Shown one piece after another: positions 16,201 to 20,349 of a stretch of DNA of 20,349 nt. Under the pieces are notes generated by a model. It saw only the letters and a program-made list of their open reading frames with translations. It was not told where the DNA came from and did not search any database. A program made the position numbers and the translations under genes. The stretch is from an uncultured Bacilli bacterium (GTDB lineage Bacteria > Bacillota_I > Bacilli_A > RF39 > UBA660). Location: NCBI GenBank assembly GCA_949746915.1, contig CATKEA010000114.1, forward strand, positions 1 through 20,349, in the 5' to 3' direction. Within the stretch, counting starts at the first letter, position 1. Each line of letters begins with the position of its first letter.

Positions 16201-19200
16201 AAGAACACCATTTCCATTTACTTTAGCATCGCTTAAAATTAAATTTTCTATTGTAGCTCCATTTAAGGTATAGAATAATGGTTTTGTTAGACCCTTAATA
16301 GTATGACCATTACCATTTAATTTTCCTTTAAATATTACTGATGAATCAATTAAAGAGTTACCACCATATCCACTTGCATCATAGTCTTTGTCTAAATTAA
16401 ATTCACCACTTGGGTTAGCTATAATTGCTTTTATAATATCATCTAAACTTCTATTAGAAGCGACATTGTTTTCTAATGTTCCATAAACAACTTCTAATTT
16501 ATGTTGTTTTTTATTACCAACATATTGAACTATGTTATTGTATGCAAGAACAAATTTTATTTGGTTATTTTCAATTTTATATTCATCAATTGTAGTATAG
16601 AATGATGGGATATTTTTCATATCAACTCTTACTAAGTATTTACTTAAGTCAGTTAAATCAGATTCTTTTACACTTAATACTTCATTTACTCCTGTACTTG
16701 TTTCTTTGTATAAAGTAATATTTTCAATATCTTTCATTTCATATTGACGCATACCTACATTTATAGTTTCGTTTAAAATAATTGCATTACTATATTCATT
16801 TTTTTGATTTGCATGATCATTGTCTAAATCGTAATTTACTATTATTTGAACATAATACTCTTCACTACCATTTTTTATGAATTTTACAGTATTTTTACCA
16901 TTATTAATAGTAGTTTCTTTTACGATTTTATTTGATTCATCTTTAATAATTATTTTATTACTTGTTATAGTATTTTCGTTATCTATTAATTCGAATATAA
17001 CATTTACTGTATTATCGTCATTTTCTTGATAACTAAATTTGTTAACTGTTGGATTGTCTTTTAATATTTCTATTTGAATAGACTTATTTTCAAGTTCTAA
17101 TTCTTTCCCATTACTTAAAATAATCTTTTCAATACTTATATTTTTTACACCACTTTGGTCATATGAAGGAATTTCTGTATAATAACTACCATTTTCTTCA
17201 CCTAAATCATAGTTGTTACCATTTATTATAACTTCAGTTGGAGTAAACATGCTAATGTTAGTACTATTAAATGAGACTTTTATATTTTCATTTTTAGTAA
17301 AATATATTGTTTCTGTATTCTTTGAATTATATGTCTTTAAGTTTGTAAGTTGTAGTTGATAGTTTTTTATAAGTTGGATTGGTTTAGTTAATAATACACT
17401 GTCTTTAACTACAACAGTCTTTTTAGTATCACGGTCATATGAAACTAATATCTCTAACGTGTATCTAACATTTTCTATGACATTAATATCTATTTTGTTA
17501 GTACCAACAGATAAATTGTTTATTTCTTTTACAAGTTCACTTGTTTCACTATTTATTAGTCTTATTTTGGCACTAGCAAAAGCTTGTTCTTTGTCATTTA
17601 TATCAAAAGATAATGTTACAGATTTTTCAGTATAATTATCTTTTACTTTATAATTTGAAATAGTAGGTGCATCTTTTAATACTTCTACCACTGCTTTATG
17701 ATTTAATTTAATTTCTTTATTTCCTTCTTGAACATAAATTCTAGTAAGATTTAACTCATAATTTCCTGCTTCAGCTGGGGATGTTAGTTCAATTTGATAT
17801 GTATTATCTGCTGTCTTTTTAACATTAAATTCTTCATTATTAACTCTAATTTTTGTAACATCACTTACTTGATTAGTATCTATAACATAACTAATATTAA
17901 ATTTTGTGTTTTTTTCTATAACAGATGGCTTATTAACATTTTTAATAGATGCTTTAGGAATTGCTTCTACTGTTTTTTCATATAGTAAACCATTACCAAT
18001 AATTGTAGTTTCATCTAATTCATATGATGCAAAGACTTTAATTTTATATCTTATATCAACAGGAACGTTAAATATGCTTTCAATACTTGTTGTTTGGCTT
18101 AATTCATTAAAAGGAAATGATTTTTCATCAATTAATTCATCATTACTTTTATAAACAGCTATTTTAATATTGCTTAAACTATGATGGATATCTTTAAAAT
18201 ATGCTTTTACGTTCATTGTTCCTTTTTCAGAATCTTCTGTCACTTCAACATTTGAAATAGATGGTTTTTCTTTTAATATTGAAACTTGAATTGTATTATT
18301 TTTATCTATAGTTAGTTCTTTACCATTAGATAAAACTATACTTTCTATTTTTAAAGTTTTCTTTCCTACATCAGTAATTTTTGGATAAATTACATAATAT
18401 TTTCCATTTTCTTTTGTTATATTATAGTATTTTCCATTAATTTTCGCTTGTTCTGGTGTATAAATACTAGCATTAGTGCTAGAAAAACCTATTTTTATGT
18501 CATCAATTATTTCAAATTTAAAACTTTCTACATCGCCTTTGTATGTATTAATATCAGATACTTTTATTTCATAATCTTTAATTAATTGAAATTTTTTACT
18601 AAAATTAACAACCCCTGTATTATCTGTTGCATCATCAATCATACCAGAACTTAAATCATAATATAAATAAATTCTAGCTATATATTGTTTTTTCTCTTCT
18701 ACATTTACAACTATTTTATTAGTACCAACAACTAGTTCTTTACCATAAATTGTTTCTTCTTTATCGTCTACAATTTCTATTACAGCATTAGTTAAACTTT
18801 TGTCTAAATCTTTAACATCAAAAGATATATTGAAAGTTGAGCTATCTATGTTTTCATCAGCACGATAGTTTTCAATAATTGGTGAATCTTTTAAGACATC
18901 AACTTTAATTATATGATTTGCATTTATAATTTTGTTATTATTTAAAATAACTTTATTAATTTTATATTCTTTAACTCCTGAAACGTTTTCAGTTGGTACT
19001 TCTACTTCATATTCATTAGGTAAATTTGTTTTCTTAACTATATATTCTTGATTATTAATTAATACTTTGTCAACACTTGCTCCATATGATACTTCAGCAA
19101 TGAATTTTAAAGTAACTGTACTATTTTTCTTTGGATAATAATTTTGTTGTTCTGAAGTTGATAAATGTACTGTATAATCTAATGTATTTTCAATTTTTTG

Positions 19201-20217
19201 AATTAGTAGTGACAAGTCCATAACAGTAAGTTTTCCATCACTACTTATATCAGCATTATTATGTTTATCTTTTGGAAGATATTTTAAATTAATTAAATGT
19301 AATTCTAATAGGTTCGCATCTAGGTAATTAACTTGACCATCACCATTTAACTCACCTTTATTATTGAAATCATATGAAAAAGCACTTACTGTTTCAAAAA
19401 ATACAAGTGATAACAATGAAATGATAATAAATGTATAGTAAGAGTCTTTGTCACTGAATTTTTTATTTTGTTTTAAAATTATATAAATTATCAAAATAAT
19501 TATAAGTAGAATAAGTAAAATCTTAAATAAGAAAAAAGTTCTTTTTTTATCATAACGATTATGATTTTTGTCATTCCATTTATCTTCTTCTTCAGTTCCT
19601 ATATTAGTGTTATCATTATTTTCACTATCATTATCATCTACTATTGGATCGTTTGGGGTTGTATTATTATCAATATTAGTATTATTATCTTGATTAGTAT
19701 TTCCAACATTATTATTATTGTTATTAACACTGTTAACTTTTATAACATCTAATTTTATGGTTTTAGCTTTAATATTCATATCAGCTGTTCCGTTGGAAGT
19801 CACCATATCTTTGACTTTTATGGTAGTTACTCCAGCTTTAATGTTATTTTTTACTTTTAATGTTACTTTAACAACATCTTCTTCTGTAGTTGTACCAGCT
19901 CTTTTTATAGCAATAAACTCTTTAGTTACTGGATTATATTGTAGTTGTTCCCAATTATTAAGACACACAAAATCTGAGGCATTTACACGTTCAAAAATTT
20001 TTTCATCATATTCTAATGTTGCCTTATAGGCATTTATACCTCTTTTAATCCCAGTAAATTTATCTAATTTTAAGAATATAGTAATTTTATCATTTTTTCT
20101 TATCTCTGTTTTATCTGCTCTAAAACTAGCATCTATTCCAGTAAAAGCCAAAACATTACTGCTAGGCACAATAAAAAGAGTTAAAACTAGTACTAATTTA
20201 ACCATAAACTTTTTCAT
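13231..20217 (-). CDS. M26-family zinc metalloprotease (IgA1 protease/Zmp-like) with cohesin, membrane hairpin and dockerin; truncated by frameshift
   Basis: A 2,328-residue secreted protease. A signal peptide (1-24, ending VLA) precedes a cohesin-like beta-sandwich (about 27-160), an Asn/Asp-rich linker (162-220), two membrane helices (227-248 and 261-279) around a basic loop, and a dockerin (283-348) with two calcium loops. Four tandem repeats of about 205 residues (350-1165) follow, then the M26 N-terminal region with a GLUG solenoid (about 1165-1553, containing FKGKLNGNGHTIKGL) and the catalytic domain (about 1570 to the end). Zinc ligands are His2050 and His2054 of HEGIH plus Glu2074, with catalytic base Glu2051; the 20-residue step to the Glu ligand and the NQDGKIFLDGRGRR tail fit M26. 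No LPXTG is visible. The family cleaves host proteins such as IgA1, but this substrate is unknown. The frame breaks just past the catalytic domain. Confidence 0.92.
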   Translation of the reverse strand: MKKFMVKLVLVLTLFIVPSSNVLAFTGIDASFRADKTEIRKNDKITIFLKLDKFTGIKRGINAYKATLEYDEKIFERVNASDFVCLNNWEQLQYNPVTKEFIAIKRAGTTTEEDVVKVTLKVKNNIKAGVTTIKVKDMVTSNGTADMNIKAKTIKLDVIKVNSVNNNNNNVGNTNQDNNTNIDNNTTPNDPIVDDNDSENNDNTNIGTEEEDKWNDKNHNRYDKKRTFFLFKILLILLIIILIIYIILKQNKKFSDKDSYYTFIIISLLSLVFFETVSAFSYDFNNKGELNGDGQVNYLDANLLELHLINLKYLPKDKHNNADISSDGKLTVMDLSLLIQKIENTLDYTVHLSTSEQQNYYPKKNSTVTLKFIAEVSYGASVDKVLINNQEYIVKKTNLPNEYEVEVPTENVSGVKEYKINKVILNNNKIINANHIIKVDVLKDSPIIENYRADENIDSSTFNISFDVKDLDKSLTNAVIEIVDDKEETIYGKELVVGTNKIVVNVEEKKQYIARIYLYYDLSSGMIDDATDNTGVVNFSKKFQLIKDYEIKVSDINTYKGDVESFKFEIIDDIKIGFSSTNASIYTPEQAKINGKYYNITKENGKYYVIYPKITDVGKKTLKIESIVLSNGKELTIDKNNTIQVSILKEKPSISNVEVTEDSEKGTMNVKAYFKDIHHSLSNIKIAVYKSNDELIDEKSFPFNELSQTTSIESIFNVPVDIRYKIKVFASYELDETTIIGNGLLYEKTVEAIPKASIKNVNKPSVIEKNTKFNISYVIDTNQVSDVTKIRVNNEEFNVKKTADNTYQIELTSPAEAGNYELNLTRIYVQEGNKEIKLNHKAVVEVLKDAPTISNYKVKDNYTEKSVTLSFDINDKEQAFASAKIRLINSETSELVKEINNLSVGTNKIDINVIENVRYTLEILVSYDRDTKKTVVVKDSVLLTKPIQLIKNYQLQLTNLKTYNSKNTETIYFTKNENIKVSFNSTNISMFTPTEVIINGNNYDLGEENGSYYTEIPSYDQSGVKNISIEKIILSNGKELELENKSIQIEILKDNPTVNKFSYQENDDNTVNVIFELIDNENTITSNKIIIKDESNKIVKETTINNGKNTVKFIKNGSEEYYVQIIVNYDLDNDHANQKNEYSNAIILNETINVGMRQYEMKDIENITLYKETSTGVNEVLSVKESDLTDLSKYLVRVDMKNIPSFYTTIDEYKIENNQIKFVLAYNNIVQYVGNKKQHKLEVVYGTLENNVASNRSLDDIIKAIIANPSGEFNLDKDYDASGYGGNSLIDSSVIFKGKLNGNGHTIKGLTKPLFYTLNGATIENLILSDAKVNGNGVLASTMSSTTLTNVHIKNSTVIGPNANGTGSLVGYVDQNSLIEKCSATNVVVGNQKRTGGFIGRIYNSTIRNSYVQGKVSSSSDGSGGFIGESPSGVVVENVYANVIVTFGNGTLAGISGYSKNIILKNTLSLATNTNDGNGYRVVGSGINNASSNNYELETSNMKTQASHNAISTVSPEDLKKKSFYTENLGWSEEIWDFSKVASGQYPTLKEKDPNYSENIIEKPSNQNVYIPEYKRIKGLNNYDVNREIAYHNMHKLMPFYDAKFYLVDGNKLEVNHLLNTKIIKEIFAYDAAGKLVLSLNQNDQNRIKTIRLLFTDDETITYNVTYKEDDKQIITYNIEELGINYNFNKYIVNKNSKVYEYIVNKISTYDYVNDLAVLTDETEGRNYIDNFARVKTNAENIAMNLLANTKEFNLTSNSPILEKKLIQDLKANNTLEKLIYAYNYFDRFYNIEIGGINMRDIIFFDGKVFSDKLNVTSMTKNLLLPETKRETTQAYNYYNNYIRTLTGKDIYSFFDYFITNLTNEKYKKDSASWIIDNYQGVIYEEGAPRYSNIRYRVWDHLKNRQHIILYILSYPEDDLYVLGIPTTILVGNLRLYFSNIDSVDYETKLRALKNFASLAVPFYDTIAGVVEELPGNGFKNVSNMSQISYDSTIGKDWSNDPNAAPAFKYFYEAMGHWITKPAGSAAFANGTDMNWVAHHALSDFVVFSHEGIHNQDGKIFLDGRGRRSGAGAEHFTDNFLTQPYPNAINSVYGVVPNYTYTRPIDSTMTTNLTKERINTLANIESYYKGMYDTFAFLDYIEAMAFLRLTPEEQCKIAQVIDNQAYSWKTAEDFRKMNLKTIEDIWDNHLVIVRGNKAYTTGSFWYIVENTASTGAANKAFFVLNAYQLLADFGYNGYVAYASGQYNGKSDAEILKIIANDENITWKSYQLNRYKKVEDKIKTFTKIDVQKAINTTLEAMQLDVAYNKPIDLNSNASTYIIEKLYMDI
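13996..14070 (-). other. M26 zinc-binding active site
   Basis: HEGIH is encoded at 14056-14070 and the third ligand Glu2074 at 13996-13998. The segment between carries DGKIFLDGRGRR, the family signature for peptidases of the IgA1 protease/ZmpB group. All ligands and the catalytic Glu are intact. Confidence 0.9.
16723..19170 (-). repeat. Four diverged tandem protein repeats of about 205 residues
   Basis: Each unit has two beta-sandwich-like halves joined by a conserved [VI]LK[DE]xP linker at residues 441, 647, 846 and 1051, spaced 206, 199 and 205 residues apart. The first half carries V/AxINxxxY and a [VI]xLxxG/NK[EK] strand pair; the second half ends in a YDL/YDR-type strand. The units are strongly diverged at DNA level, so this is an old duplication forming a stalk rather than a recent expansion. 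Confidence 0.7.
19170..19369 (-). other. Dockerin type I module within the M26 protease
   Basis: Residues 283-348 contain two F-hand calcium loops: ELNGDGQVNYLD (289-300) and DISSDGKLTVMD (323-334). Each is followed by a Leu-rich helix (LLELHLI; LSLLIQKI). The first loop has Glu instead of Asp at position 1; the other ligand positions (N291, D293, N297, D300; D323, S325, D327, T331, D334) fit. The module lies directly after the second membrane helix. Confidence 0.8.
19737..20139 (-). other. Cohesin-like module at the N-terminus of the M26 protease
   Basis: Residues 27-160 follow the cohesin pattern: SFRADKTEIRKNDKITIFLKL, then an NAYKATLEYDEKIFE segment, a WEQLQYNP strand, VVKVTLKVK, and a final TIKVKDMVTSNGT plus IKLDVI strand. 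Such domains bind dockerins in other proteins. The assignment is from pattern only; related surface beta-sandwiches exist. Confidence 0.65.
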
Positions 20218-20246
20218 CTTTGAAGCACCCCAAAACTTTGCTTACG

Positions 20247-20275
20247 ATTATAACATATTTTTTATATTTAGTCAA
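20247..20275 (-). promoter_or_regulatory. Sigma-A type promoter of the M26 protease gene
   Basis: On the minus strand TTGACT (20270-20275) and TATAAT (20247-20252) are 17 bases apart, and TGT precedes the -10 as an extended element. Transcription would start near 20240, giving a leader of about 22 bases with a GGGGTG ribosome binding site. No operator-like repeat is visible nearby. Confidence 0.8.
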
Positions 20276-20291
20276 TTGAAATTTATTTAAT

Positions 20292-20338
20292 AAAAAACAT
20301 CTGTAATATGGAAATACTAAAATTTCCATGGAGATGTT
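20292..20338 (-). terminator. Terminator of a gene upstream, beyond the right edge
   Basis: A two-part hairpin on the minus strand: outer stem AACATCT/AGATGTT (20296-20302 with 20332-20338), inner stem ATGGAAAT/ATTTCCAT (20308-20315 with 20322-20329), then a T-run (complement of 20292-20297). It should end a minus-strand gene lying past the window, so the protease gene is transcribed from its own promoter. Confidence 0.75.
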
Positions 20339-20349
20339 CTTTGTCATAA

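Noticed and set aside
19560..19740. A sortase LPXTG signal before the membrane helices, as in streptococcal M26 proteases
   Set aside because: The linker is Asn/Asp-rich and contains no LPxTG-like pentapeptide next to the helices; none was found at the C-terminus of either part.
17794..20029. Plus-strand open frames opposite the protease gene and other antisense frames (also near 544, 2888, 4419 and 5760)
   Set aside because: They have low-complexity or mirrored composition, no ribosome binding sites, and lie wholly opposite well-supported genes.

Overview
The window is AT-rich DNA with strong AGGAGG-type ribosome binding sites and the standard code (TGA is used as a stop). A Spo0A-like response regulator sits at the left edge. 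This points to a low-GC Bacillota of the Bacilli side, plausibly a gut commensal. That placement is inferred from gene content and base composition; nothing here fixes the species. Almost everything is on the minus strand; only clpP and the gene after it are on the plus strand.

Region 1 (1-8465, minus strand) is housekeeping. Reading from high to low coordinates it holds a TGS-domain uridine kinase-like nucleoside kinase, gap with its terminator, an orphan HigA-type XRE regulator, and then a compact operon: pgk, a GNAT-like protein, a YbhN-family membrane protein, a GT4 glycosyltransferase, tpiA and a 57-residue membrane miniprotein. The last four genes are joined by 1- or 4-base overlaps, so glycolysis and what looks like membrane glycolipid synthesis are co-expressed. 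The operon runs from an extended -10 promoter near 5240 to a hairpin terminator at 332-357. Beyond it, the promoter region of the response regulator carries five TGTCGAA-like boxes at an exact 10-base pitch.

Region 2 (8577-10922) contains clpP and a three-helix membrane protein of unknown role on the plus strand, then a bidirectional terminator. Convergent to these is a Fic protein in which the catalytic histidine is replaced by glutamine, with its own well-formed promoter.

Region 3 (11057-20217, minus strand) is one giant surface protease of the M26 (IgA1 protease/Zmp) family. It spans about 9.2 kb and would be about 3,050 residues, but a single frameshift at about 13255-13273 splits it into a 2,328-residue N-terminal part and a C-terminal part of about 730 residues. 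The order is signal peptide, cohesin-like domain, Asn-rich linker, two-helix membrane hairpin, dockerin, four tandem repeats of about 205 residues, GLUG beta-solenoid, M26 catalytic domain (HEGIH plus a downstream Glu), then two more GLUG solenoids after the frameshift. No LPXTG motif is visible. The most interesting idea here is that the cohesin and dockerin, lying on opposite sides of a membrane hairpin in one polypeptide, replace the N-terminal sortase anchor of streptococcal M26 proteases as a non-covalent self-anchor.

No rRNA, tRNA, CRISPR array or insertion sequence was recognised, and no gene-free stretch exceeds 300 bases.
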